Source: Burkholderiales bacterium (GTDB taxonomy: Bacteria > Pseudomonadota > Gammaproteobacteria > Burkholderiales > Burkholderiaceae_C). From it: 37,270 bases of DNA. The DNA is taken from assembly GCA_025363275.1 (NCBI GenBank), contig JANYEE010000178.1, positions 1-37,270 on the forward strand, written 5' to 3'. Positions 25,921-34,189 of the stretch are shown piece after piece; within the stretch, counting starts at the first letter, position 1, and each line of letters starts with the position of its first letter. The notes below the pieces were generated by a model. That model was not told the origin of the DNA. It was given only the letters and a program-made list of their open reading frames with translations, and ran no database searches. Both the position numbers and the translations under genes were made by a program.

Positions 25921-26931
25921 ATGAAGGTTTTCCGCGGTCTCCAGCATCCGGGTATTGCCCCGGCCAGCGCCATAACGATTGGCAACTTTGACGGCGTGCA
26001 CCGCGGCCACCAGGCCATGCTGGCGCTCTTGAAAAGCGAAGCTCAGCAGCGCGGTGTGGCCAGCGTCGCGCTGACTTTCGAGCCCCACCCACGCGACTAC
26101 TTTGCCGAGCTGCACCAAAAGCCGGAGCTGGCGCCAGCCCGAGTGGGCACGTTGCGCGACAAACTGAGCGATCTAGCCAAGTGCGGGGTCGACCAGACCG
26201 TGGTGCTGCCCTTTAACGCGGCGCTGGCGGGCTTGTCGCCGCAGGACTTCATTACCAAAGTGCTGGTGCAGGGTTTAGGTGCGCGCTATGTGCTGGTGGG
26301 CGATGACTTTCGCTTCGGCAAAGCCCGAGCGGGAGACTACGCAGTATTGGACGCTGCGGGCGAAGAACAGGACTTTGATGTGGCTCGCATGAATTCTTAT
26401 GAAGTCCATAACTTGCGGGTCTCCAGCTCGTTGGTGCGCGAAGCCCTGGGCCATGGCCACATGGCCGACGCGGCGCGCCTGCTGGGTCGGCCGTATTGCA
26501 TATCCGGCCATGTGGTGCACGGACGCAAACTGGGCCGCACACTGGGCCAGGATGCGCAGTATCCCTTGGGGATACGGACATTGAATTTGCGCTTTGCCCA
26601 CTGGAAACCCGCAGCCAGCGGTATCTTTGTAGTGCTGGTGCATGGGCTGGCAGAAAAACCGCTTCAGGGTGTAGCCAACCTGGGGGTGCGCCCCTCGTTG
26701 GACCCCAATGATGTGAACGGTGGACGGGTGCTGCTGGAGACGCATTGCCTGGACTGGCCTTCTGAGTTGGGACCCGAAGGGGCCTACGGTAAAATCATTC
26801 GCGTGGAACTGTTACACAAACTGCACGACGAACTCAAATACGACGGTCTAGAATCCCTCACGCAGGGCATTCACCAGGACTGCGATCACGCGCGCGCCTG
26901 GTTGACAACCCACACTAGCACCCGAATTTGA
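25921..26931 (+). CDS. ribF: Bifunctional riboflavin kinase / FAD synthetase
   Basis: Makes FMN from riboflavin and FAD from FMN. It has 336 residues, the usual length. The N-terminal FMN adenylyltransferase has ITIGNFDGVHRGHQ and RVSSSLVREALGHG. The C-terminal riboflavin kinase has YCISGHVVHGRKLGRTLGQ, GVANLGVRPSLD and the acidic strand VLLETHCLDW. ATG 25921 begins the conserved region. It heads the ribF-ileS-lspA cluster found in many proteobacteria. A 126-bp gap to ileS contains a GC hairpin (26930-26962) without a T-run, so the operon is probably not interrupted. Confidence 0.95.
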   Translation: MKVFRGLQHPGIAPASAITIGNFDGVHRGHQAMLALLKSEAQQRGVASVALTFEPHPRDYFAELHQKPELAPARVGTLRDKLSDLAKCGVDQTVVLPFNAALAGLSPQDFITKVLVQGLGARYVLVGDDFRFGKARAGDYAVLDAAGEEQDFDVARMNSYEVHNLRVSSSLVREALGHGHMADAARLLGRPYCISGHVVHGRKLGRTLGQDAQYPLGIRTLNLRFAHWKPAASGIFVVLVHGLAEKPLQGVANLGVRPSLDPNDVNGGRVLLETHCLDWPSELGPEGAYGKIIRVELLHKLHDELKYDGLESLTQGIHQDCDHARAWLTTHTSTRI

Positions 26932-27057
26932 CGGGGCTTCCCGACGCACCTTGCCCCGCGTCTCCTGCCCTACCCCGGCGGGCTTGTGCTGTAGCGCAGC
27001 CCCCCACCCCAAATATTTCGATTGCTTGCACTCCAAGCGCACACCTGAGAGTTGGCT

Positions 27058-29946
27058 ATGACTGAAAAGCAAGACTACCGCAACACCCTGAACCTGCCCG
27101 ACAGCCCCTTCCCCATGCGCGGCGATTTACCCAAACGCGAACCGGCGTGGGTCAAAACCTGGAATGAAGAAGGCCTGTACAAAAAGTTGCGCGACGCGCG
27201 CCACGGTGCTCCGCTGTTCGTGCTACACGACGGCCCGCCCTATGCCAACGGCAAACTGCACATCGGCCACGCGCTGAACAAGATCCTGAAAGACATGATC
27301 GTCAAGAGCAAGCAGCTCGACGGTTTTGATGCGCAGTACATCCCCGGCTGGGATTGCCACGGTCTACCCATCGAAAATGCGATCGAAAAACTGCATGGCC
27401 GCAACCTGAGCCGCGACGACATGCAGGCCAAGAGCCGCGCGTTCGCTACTGAGCAGATCGGCCAGCAACGCGACGACTTCAAGCGCCTGGGCGTGCTGGG
27501 CGACTGGGAGCGCCCCTACCGCACAATGGACCCGGCCAATGAGGCGGGCGAAATCCGCGCGTTCAAGCGCGTGATCGAACGCGGCTTTGTTTACCGCGGC
27601 CTCAAGCCCGTGTACTGGTGCTTTGACTGCGGTTCGTCCTTGGCCGAGTTTGAAATCGAATACGCCGACAAGAAAAGCGACACGCTGAACGTGGCCTTTG
27701 AGTCCAACGATGTGGCTGGCTTGGCCCGCGCCTTTGGTCTCAGCGCCCTGCCTGCGGGCAAGCAAGTTTTTGCTGTCATCTGGACCACCACCGCCTGGAC
27801 TATCCCCGCCAACCAAGCGCTCAATGCCCACCCCGAGCTGGAGTACGCGCTGGTGGACTCACCAAAGGGCGTGCTGCTGCTCGGTGCCAAACTGGTGGAT
27901 AAGTGCCTGGAGCGCTTCGGCCTGACCGGCACGGTGCTGGCGACTGCCAAAGGCGAAGCCCTGCGCGGCCAGGTGTTCCGTCACCCTTTGTATGACCTGC
28001 CTGAGAGCGGCGGCGAATATAGCTACAAGCGCCTGTCGCCGCTGTACTTGGCCGACTATGTGAGCGATGGCGACGGCACAGGCATCGTGCACTCCTCACC
28101 CGCCTATGGCGTGGACGACTTCAACAGCTGCATCGCTAACGGCCTGAAGTACGACCAGATTCTCAACCCCGTACTGGGCAACGGCGTGTACGCCGAAGAG
28201 CTGCCCCTGTTCGGCGGCCAGCATATCTGGAAGGCCTGTGCCAATGTCATCGATACACTGCGCGAAAACGGTCGCCTGATGGCCACCATGGGCATCACCC
28301 ACAGCTACCCGCACTGCTGGCGCCACAAGACGCCGGTGATCTACCGCGCTGCGGCGCAGTGGTTCATCCGCATGGACGAAGGCCCGGGCGTGTTCACCAA
28401 GGACAAGGCGCCCAAGACGCTGCGCCAGCTCGCGCTCGATGCCATCGCTGACACCGACTTCTACCCCGAGAACGGCCGCACCCGCCTGCGCGACATGATC
28501 GCCAACCGGCCTGACTGGTGCATCTCGCGCCAGCGCAGCTGGGGGGTGCCCGTGCCGTTCTTCCTGCATAAGGACAGCGGCGAGCTGCACCCGCGCACGA
28601 TGGAGATCCTGGACCAGGCGGCGGACATCGTCGAGAAGGGTGGTATCGAAGCTTGGAGCCGTGTGACGGTTGAAGAAATCCTCGGCGCTGTAGATGCACC
28701 CAGCTACACAAAGAGCACCGACATCCTGGAAGTCTGGTTCGACTCCGGCTCCACGTTCCAGCACGTGCTGCGCGGCAGCCACAAGGATGCGTACGACCGC
28801 CCGCCATTCCATACCGAAGGGCCGGAAGCGGACCTGTACCTCGAAGGTCACGACCAGCACCGCGGCTGGTTCCACAGCTCGCTGCTGCTGGGCTGCGCGC
28901 TGTACGACCGCGCGCCGTACCAGGGGCTGCTGACCCACGGCTTTGCCACCGACGGCCAGGGCCGCAAGATGAGCAAGAGCCTGGGCAACACGGTGGAGCC
29001 GCAAACCATCACGACCAAGATGGGCGCCGAAATCGTGCGCCTGTGGGTCGCCAGCACCGACTACTCAGGCGACCTGAACATCGACGACAAGGTCCTGGCC
29101 CGCGTGGTGGACACCTACCGCCGTGTGCGCAACACGCTGAAGTTTTTGCTGGCCAATGTCAGCGACTTCAATCCTTTGAGCGACGCTGTTCCGTTTGACC
29201 AATTGCTGGAGATTGATCGCTACGCTTTGAGCCGCGCGGCGCAGTTACAGGCCGACATCCTGGCACACTTCAAGGTGTACGAGTTCCACCCCGTGGTCTC
29301 AAAGCTGCAGGTGTATTGCAGCGAAGACCTGGGTGCTTTCTACCTCGACATCCTGAAGGACCGCCTCTACACCACCGGCGCCAACAGCCTGGCCCGCCGC
29401 TCGGCACAAACGGCGTTATGGACCATCACGCAAGCCATGCTGCGCTGGATGGCGCCGTTCCTGAGCTTTACCGCCGAGGAGGCCTGGGCCGTGCTGGGTG
29501 CTGAGGGTAAAACGCCTGTAGCCACCAAGCTTTCCATCTTTATGGACGGCTATGTAAAGCTGGCTGCTACCGACGATGCGCTGCTGGCCAAGTGGACCCG
29601 CATTCGCGACGTGCGCGAAGCCGTCAACAAGGACATCGAGACGCTGCGTACTGCGGGCCAGGTGGGCGCATCGCTTCAAGCCGAGGTGACGCTGACGGTG
29701 CCTGCCGAAGAGTTCGCTATTTTGAGTAGCCTGGGTGATGACCTTAAGTTTGTGTTCATCACCTCTGCTATCACTTTGGTAGCTGGCGGCGTACAAACCA
29801 TAAACGTGACAGCCTCAAACGGTACCAAATGCGAGCGTTGCTGGCATTACCGCAATGACATTGGTATCAATGCGGCGCACTCCACGCTGTGCGGCCGCTG
29901 CACCACTAACCTTTACGGCATTGGCGAAAATCGGACGTATGCGTAA
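27058..29946 (+). CDS. ileS: Isoleucyl-tRNA synthetase
   Basis: Charges tRNA-Ile. It is a class I synthetase of 962 residues. HIGH is at His68-His71 ([13 protein letters not shown]) and KMSKS at Lys637 ([11 protein letters not shown]). The CP1 editing domain is present with [14 protein letters not shown], and the C-terminal zinc site [14 protein letters not shown]...CGRCTTNL is complete. I chose ATG 27058 over a TTG six bases upstream. The stop overlaps the lspA start in TAATG. Between ribF and lspA it forms the conserved proteobacterial cluster. Confidence 0.97.
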   Translation: MTEKQDYRNTLNLPDSPFPMRGDLPKREPAWVKTWNEEGLYKKLRDARHGAPLFVLHDGPPYANGKLHIGHALNKILKDMIVKSKQLDGFDAQYIPGWDCHGLPIENAIEKLHGRNLSRDDMQAKSRAFATEQIGQQRDDFKRLGVLGDWERPYRTMDPANEAGEIRAFKRVIERGFVYRGLKPVYWCFDCGSSLAEFEIEYADKKSDTLNVAFESNDVAGLARAFGLSALPAGKQVFAVIWTTTAWTIPANQALNAHPELEYALVDSPKGVLLLGAKLVDKCLERFGLTGTVLATAKGEALRGQVFRHPLYDLPESGGEYSYKRLSPLYLADYVSDGDGTGIVHSSPAYGVDDFNSCIANGLKYDQILNPVLGNGVYAEELPLFGGQHIWKACANVIDTLRENGRLMATMGITHSYPHCWRHKTPVIYRAAAQWFIRMDEGPGVFTKDKAPKTLRQLALDAIADTDFYPENGRTRLRDMIANRPDWCISRQRSWGVPVPFFLHKDSGELHPRTMEILDQAADIVEKGGIEAWSRVTVEEILGAVDAPSYTKSTDILEVWFDSGSTFQHVLRGSHKDAYDRPPFHTEGPEADLYLEGHDQHRGWFHSSLLLGCALYDRAPYQGLLTHGFATDGQGRKMSKSLGNTVEPQTITTKMGAEIVRLWVASTDYSGDLNIDDKVLARVVDTYRRVRNTLKFLLANVSDFNPLSDAVPFDQLLEIDRYALSRAAQLQADILAHFKVYEFHPVVSKLQVYCSEDLGAFYLDILKDRLYTTGANSLARRSAQTALWTITQAMLRWMAPFLSFTAEEAWAVLGAEGKTPVATKLSIFMDGYVKLAATDDALLAKWTRIRDVREAVNKDIETLRTAGQVGASLQAEVTLTVPAEEFAILSSLGDDLKFVFITSAITLVAGGVQTINVTASNGTKCERCWHYRNDIGINAAHSTLCGRCTTNLYGIGENRTYA

Positions 29947-30482
29947 TGGCTAAAAGCACACACCTGTTCAAAAGCTCCGGCAGTAAGGGCGCAAACTTGC
30001 TGCAATGGCTGGGCTTGGCCTTCATCCTTTTGTTGATCGACCAGTTCACCAAAGTGCTGATAGTGGGTTACTACCAACTGGGCGACGGTACCTACGTCAC
30101 CGGCTTCTTCAACGTGGTGCGGGCGCATAACACCGGTGCGGCGTTCTCGTTTTTAGCGGGGGCGTCGGGTTGGCAACGTTGGTTCTTCACGGGCCTGGGC
30201 CTGGCCGCGTCCATCGGCATCATCTGGATGCTGCGCGCGCACGCAGGGCAAAAGCTCTTCTGTTTTGCGCTGGCTTGTATTTTGGGTGGTGCCATTGGCA
30301 ACGTTATTGACCGCGTGGCCTACGGCTACGTGATCGATTTTCTCGATTTTCACTGGGACTTCCTGAGTCCACTATTTCACGGTGGACATTTCCCGGCTTT
30401 CAATGTGGCAGACAGTGCCATCACTGTCGGAGCTACCAGTCTAATAATCGACGAGTTGCTGCGCGTGCGGGGCGGCGACTAG
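29946..30482 (+). CDS. lspA: Lipoprotein signal peptidase II
   Basis: Inner-membrane aspartyl protease that cleaves the signal peptide of prolipoproteins after lipid modification. It has 178 residues and four membrane helices. The catalytic Asp residues lie in [17 protein letters not shown] and [11 protein letters not shown], and [10 protein letters not shown] is the family motif between helices. The ATG overlaps the ileS stop by one base. It ends two bases from the convergent outer-membrane-protein gene. Confidence 0.96.
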   Translation: MAKSTHLFKSSGSKGANLLQWLGLAFILLLIDQFTKVLIVGYYQLGDGTYVTGFFNVVRAHNTGAAFSFLAGASGWQRWFFTGLGLAASIGIIWMLRAHAGQKLFCFALACILGGAIGNVIDRVAYGYVIDFLDFHWDFLSPLFHGGHFPAFNVADSAITVGATSLIIDELLRVRGGD

Positions 30483-30484
30483 AC

Positions 30485-31411
30485 CTAGAACAGAAAGCCA
30501 GCGGAGAAGACCTGCTCGCTCATCCAGATCGACTGGTCGGCAGAGCCCTGATACACCGGCACTCCCCGCAGGGCGCCATAGGCCAACTTTTGGGTGAGCT
30601 CTAAATAGATGGTTTTATAGAGCCGGTAGCGCAACCCCACCTCGACACCAGCCGTCCAACCGTTTACTTGCCACCAATCGTTTTTGGAAAAACAGCAAAT
30701 ATTCTGGTTCTTAGGCCCGACCTGATTTTCGTTACCAAGAATTTTGTTGTCTGCATGCGGAAGCAAAATGCCAGCTCCCGCACGACTGATTAACTGCAAA
30801 TCGCCCGCTTGCTGCTCTGGTCCGCGCAGGTGGTGCAGCCACACTGCGTTAAGCATGATGTGGTTCAAGCCATTGTGCAACGCGTAGCTGAAGTTCTGTG
30901 GTGTGAGCTGCAAGTTACCATTTACCGGCTGGTTATTAATGGACCCACTGACGCCTACAGTCTGGCCGAAATCGGTGTTGTATTTAGTGTGGTCTAGTGA
31001 AAATTCGATCGCAAAAGTCTTTTCAGCGTTCATGAACTTGCCGACCCGCACGTTTTCCTGCGGGTTGGTGAAGTCTAGATTGGTCAGCGAGCTCAAGGTA
31101 TCCGACACGCTGGACGGAAAGTCACTTGCCGCAGCCTTCTGCACCGTGAAGTCGTTACCCAAAGCGGGCTGCGAAATATGGATATCAGAGGGCGCGTACT
31201 GCTGGCGACTGTAGCCCCATGAAAAATACCACTTTCCCTCATCGCGCAGAGCCCGATCAATTTTCTCGCGCTCGATTTCAGCGGGTCCACGGACTACCGT
31301 GTTGGCGCTCGCCGCTTGCGGCGAACCTTGGGCCATCACAGCCAACGGGGTACTCAGCAAAATAGCGCCCATCAGCGCGTAAGTCGCAGGGCTCGTAGGG
31401 TATTTTTTCAT
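30485..31411 (-). CDS. Predicted outer-membrane beta-barrel protein, family not recognised
   Basis: A 308-residue exported protein. The signal peptide (MKKYP, hydrophobic ALMGAILLSTPLAVMA, cleavage after about AQG) is followed by alternating aromatic/polar strands and ends in FSAGFLF, the terminal Phe expected for barrel insertion. It starts with an unusual KWYFSWGYSRQQYAPSDIHI block. A Cys pair (NICCFS) lies in the middle of a likely external loop. I cannot assign it to a named family. It starts 11 bp after the quinone oxidoreductase stop on the same strand, so the two are probably one transcript, and it converges with lspA. Confidence 0.7.
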   Translation of the reverse strand: MKKYPTSPATYALMGAILLSTPLAVMAQGSPQAASANTVVRGPAEIEREKIDRALRDEGKWYFSWGYSRQQYAPSDIHISQPALGNDFTVQKAAASDFPSSVSDTLSSLTNLDFTNPQENVRVGKFMNAEKTFAIEFSLDHTKYNTDFGQTVGVSGSINNQPVNGNLQLTPQNFSYALHNGLNHIMLNAVWLHHLRGPEQQAGDLQLISRAGAGILLPHADNKILGNENQVGPKNQNICCFSKNDWWQVNGWTAGVEVGLRYRLYKTIYLELTQKLAYGALRGVPVYQGSADQSIWMSEQVFSAGFLF

Positions 31412-31422
31412 AGTCTTTGATT

Positions 31423-32418
31423 TTACAGAGTCAGCACTGTGCAGCCCGTCGTCTTGCGGGCCTCCAGGTCACGGTGGGCCTGCTGCACCTCTTCCAGCGG
31501 GTAGCGCTGGTCGATATGAATTTTGACCTTGCCGCTGATCACCACCTCAAACAGGTCATCTGCCATGGCCTGGGTGCTCTCGCGTGTGGCAATGTGGGTA
31601 AACAGGGTCTGGCGAGTCACATAAATAGAGCCCTTGGGGCCCAATATACTGGGTGAGAATGGTGCAACCGGTCCCGAAGCATTGCCAAAGCTGGCCATCA
31701 GGCCGAGGGGGCTCAGGCAGTCCAGCGATTTATCCCAGGTGTCTTTACCCACCGAGTCGTAAACCACCTTCACGCCCTTGCCACCTGTGATGTCTTTCAC
31801 CTTTTGGGTGAAGTCCTCTGCTGCGTAATTGATAGCAGCTACTGCACCATTGGCTAGGGCTAGCGCACACTTTGTATCTGAACCGGCTGTGCCGATCAAG
31901 TTCAAACCCAGCGCCCGTGCCCACTGGCAGGCAATCAGGCCCACTCCTCCAGCCGCTGCATGAAAGAGCACGTAGTCACCTGCGTTTAGCCCGCCCTGGG
32001 GTAGGGTGCGCTTGAGCAGGTATTGCGCGGTTAAGCCCTTGAGCATCATGGCCGCTCCAGTCTCAAAAGAGATGGCGTCCGGCAGTTTGCACACGCATTT
32101 GGCCGGCATAACCCGCACCTCGCAGTAGGCGCCTGTAGGCTGGCTGGCGTAGGCAGCCCGGTCACCCACTTGCAGGTGGCTTACGCCCTCGCCCACAGCT
32201 TCAATCACGCCAGCCGCTTCCATGCCCAATTGCGCCGGCACAGCCATAGGGTAAGCACCGCTGCGCTGGTAGACGTCGATGAAATTCAAACCCACAGCAT
32301 GATGGCGGATGCGTACTTCGCCAGGTCCGGGCTGACCCACAGACACTTGCACGAGCTTGAGCTGTTCCGGTCCTCCCTGCTGGTCAATTTGAATGGCGCG
32401 GGACAAGGTTTCTGGCAT
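31423..32418 (-). CDS. qor: NADPH:quinone oxidoreductase, zinc-free MDR family
   Basis: Medium-chain reductase of 331 residues from ATG 32418, which has GGAG at a proper distance (an upstream open extension has no family features). The N-terminal GroES-like domain has GQPGPGEVRIRHHAVGLNFI and DVYQRSGAYP. The NADPH-binding domain has AAAGGVGLIACQWARALG, VVYDSVGKDTWDKSLDCLSP and the C-terminal RYPLEEVQQAHRDLEARKTT, as in QorA. No zinc-ligand set is seen. It is divergent from the DMT transporter across 41 bp, so they share a promoter region, and upstream of the outer-membrane barrel gene. Confidence 0.9.
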   Translation of the reverse strand: MPETLSRAIQIDQQGGPEQLKLVQVSVGQPGPGEVRIRHHAVGLNFIDVYQRSGAYPMAVPAQLGMEAAGVIEAVGEGVSHLQVGDRAAYASQPTGAYCEVRVMPAKCVCKLPDAISFETGAAMMLKGLTAQYLLKRTLPQGGLNAGDYVLFHAAAGGVGLIACQWARALGLNLIGTAGSDTKCALALANGAVAAINYAAEDFTQKVKDITGGKGVKVVYDSVGKDTWDKSLDCLSPLGLMASFGNASGPVAPFSPSILGPKGSIYVTRQTLFTHIATRESTQAMADDLFEVVISGKVKIHIDQRYPLEEVQQAHRDLEARKTTGCTVLTL

Positions 32419-32459
32419 GGCAATCTCCGTCTGAAGTAGTTGTTCGGTACATTCCAAGT

Positions 32460-33392
32460 ATGACCCAAACGTCTGAATTGCGCGGCTCTGGCCCCGCAAA
32501 CCTGAGCCTATCGGCTGCTGCCCTTTTGACTTTGCCGCCCCTGCTGTGGGCGGGCAATGCAGTGGTCGGGCGGTTGGTGGCGCCGCTGGTGTCGCCCATG
32601 ACACTGAATCTACTGCGTTGGTTAATTGCTTGTGTGATCCTCTTGCCTATGGCGGGTGCTGTGCTGCGCCCGAAGAGCCCGCTGTGGCAACAATGGCGAC
32701 GCTTTTTATTGCTGGGTCTGCTCAGCACCAGCGGCTACAACGCGCTTTTGTACCTGGCGCTGAATACCTCTACGCCCATCAATGTGACGCTGGTTGGCGC
32801 CAGTACGCCGGTGTGGATGCTGCTGATTGGCCGCTACGTTTACGCTCAGCCCATCTCGGGGCGGCAAATGCTGGGCGCGGCGCTCTCCATCGCCGGGGTG
32901 GTGCTGGTGATGTGCCGCGGCGACTGGGCACAACTCACGCGGCTGCACTTGGTTGTCGGGGATGTGTATGTGCTGTTGGCATCGATGGGCTGGGCGTATT
33001 ACAGCTGGCTATTGGCCCACCCCACGCCTGAGTCCGCGCCCATCCGGGCGGACTGGGCGGCATTTTTGCTGGCACAAATCGTGTTTGGCTTGGTGTGGTC
33101 CGCCGCATTTACGGGGGCAGAATGGGCCACCACCCACGGGCGGCTGCAGCTAGGGTGGCCGCTGGGAGCGGCGTTGTTGTTCATCGCCTGTGGCCCGGCA
33201 TTGCTCGCCTACCGCAGCTGGGGCGCGGGTGTGGGCCGCGCGGGCCCAGCAGTGGCGGGGTTCTTCATTAACCTGACACCGCTATTCACCGCACTGCTAT
33301 CCAGCGCGGTGCTAGGCGAGGCGCCACAGGTGTTTCACGGTCTGGCGTTTGCGCTGATCGTGTCCGGGATCGTGCTGTCGTCGCGCAAGTAG
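32460..33392 (+). CDS. EamA/DMT-superfamily inner-membrane transporter (second copy in the window)
   Basis: A 310-residue protein with ten predicted helices and two EamA domains (about 15-145 and 165-305), marked by LPPLLWAGNAVVGRLVAP, STPINVTLVGASTPVWMLLI and FINLTPLFTALLSSAVLGE. The substrate is unknown. It is unlike the first DMT protein at 1748 in detail, so not a recent duplicate. Start ATG 32460, only 41 bp from the divergent qor start. It converges with the DJ-1 gene with 3 bp between stop codons. Confidence 0.85.
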   Translation: MTQTSELRGSGPANLSLSAAALLTLPPLLWAGNAVVGRLVAPLVSPMTLNLLRWLIACVILLPMAGAVLRPKSPLWQQWRRFLLLGLLSTSGYNALLYLALNTSTPINVTLVGASTPVWMLLIGRYVYAQPISGRQMLGAALSIAGVVLVMCRGDWAQLTRLHLVVGDVYVLLASMGWAYYSWLLAHPTPESAPIRADWAAFLLAQIVFGLVWSAAFTGAEWATTHGRLQLGWPLGAALLFIACGPALLAYRSWGAGVGRAGPAVAGFFINLTPLFTALLSSAVLGEAPQVFHGLAFALIVSGIVLSSRK

Positions 33393-33395
33393 CCT

Positions 33396-33992
33396 TCACA
33401 GGTAAGGCGTGATGTTGGCCATCGCCCGGTCCACGTAGCTATCTTTCTCACCCACCGGGGCCACGTAATGCATGGCGGCTTGGGCGGCGTCTACGCCCTC
33501 AAAGCGCGCAATGACCCACGCTGCCAAATACTGCGACGACAAACAGCCGCCCGCTGTAGCCACATTGCCGTCCGCGTAAAACGGCTGGTTTAGCACCTCC
33601 ACCCCCGCCTCTTGCACCCACGGCTTGGTCGTCAAATCGGTGCACGCCGGAATCATTTGAAGGTAACCCAACTTGGCCAGCATCAGCGTGCCAGAGCACT
33701 GCGCGCCAAAGAGCTGGCGTGCGGGGTCCAGCCTCAATTGGCCCATGATGGCCGGGTCATTGGCAATGTCGCGCGTCTTTATGCCGCTGCCAAAGAGCAC
33801 CGCGTCTGCAGTGCAGGCATCGGCCAGCGTGGACTGCGCGTGTAGGGTGACGCCGTTCATCGAGGTAACGGTAGGCGTGGGGCTACACAGGCTAACCCGC
33901 CAATCCGGCTTTTTGATGCGATTCAAAATACCGAGGGCGATGAGCGAGTCGAGTTCATTGAACCCGTCGAAAGTGAGTATGGCGATGTGCAT
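33396..33992 (-). CDS. DJ-1/PfpI family protein
   Basis: A 198-residue flavodoxin-like protein of the DJ-1/PfpI superfamily. The nucleophile Cys99 is in FGAQCSGTLMLAKLG, a variant of the AxCxG elbow, and DNVATAGGCLSSQYLAAWVI-like sequence follows (GNVATAGGCLSSQYLAAWV). It resembles the isonitrile-hydratase or AraC-amidase-like group without the DNA-binding domain. Whether it acts as hydratase, glyoxalase or chaperone is not decidable here. Two small palindromes lie just upstream of the start (34004-34020 and 34021-34036). Confidence 0.82.
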   Translation of the reverse strand: MHIAILTFDGFNELDSLIALGILNRIKKPDWRVSLCSPTPTVTSMNGVTLHAQSTLADACTADAVLFGSGIKTRDIANDPAIMGQLRLDPARQLFGAQCSGTLMLAKLGYLQMIPACTDLTTKPWVQEAGVEVLNQPFYADGNVATAGGCLSSQYLAAWVIARFEGVDAAQAAMHYVAPVGEKDSYVDRAMANITPYL

Positions 33993-34020
33993 ACAGCGAC
34001 TTTACAGGCATTGGGCCTGT

Positions 34021-34036
34021 GAATTGGTGCCAATTC
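34021..34036. promoter_or_regulatory. Palindrome upstream of the DJ-1/PfpI gene
   Basis: GAATTGG-TG-CCAATTC, perfect 7-bp arms, 28 bp upstream of the DJ-1 start. Immediately next to it, 34004-34020 is ACAGGC-ATTGG-GCCTGT. The position suits an operator for the DJ-1 gene. Confidence 0.35.
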
Positions 34037-34047
34037 AGAGCCAAATC

Positions 34048-34098
34048 AGCCTCAGGCCCGCGAAAAACCTGCCTCAACAGCTACTATTTTCATAGCAT
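34048..34098 (+). repeat. Family 2 repeat, copy d
   Basis: Located in the gap between the TonB-dependent receptor 3' end and the DJ-1 start. It reads CTCAGGCCCGCG, AAAAACCTGCCT, CAACAGCTACTATTTTCATA and GCA, closest to copy c. Confidence 0.7.
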
Positions 34099-34189
34099 CT
34101 GATTTGACAGGCATGCAGCGGTGAACCCGTATAAGGACACTTACCCATGGACCTTGGCAACGCCAGGCCCATGGGCAAGACACGGATTT

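Noticed and set aside
26930..27057. T-box or attenuator upstream of ileS
   Set aside because: A GC-rich hairpin exists at 26930-26962 but there is no T-run, specifier loop or T-box sequence, and T-boxes are not expected in betaproteobacteria.
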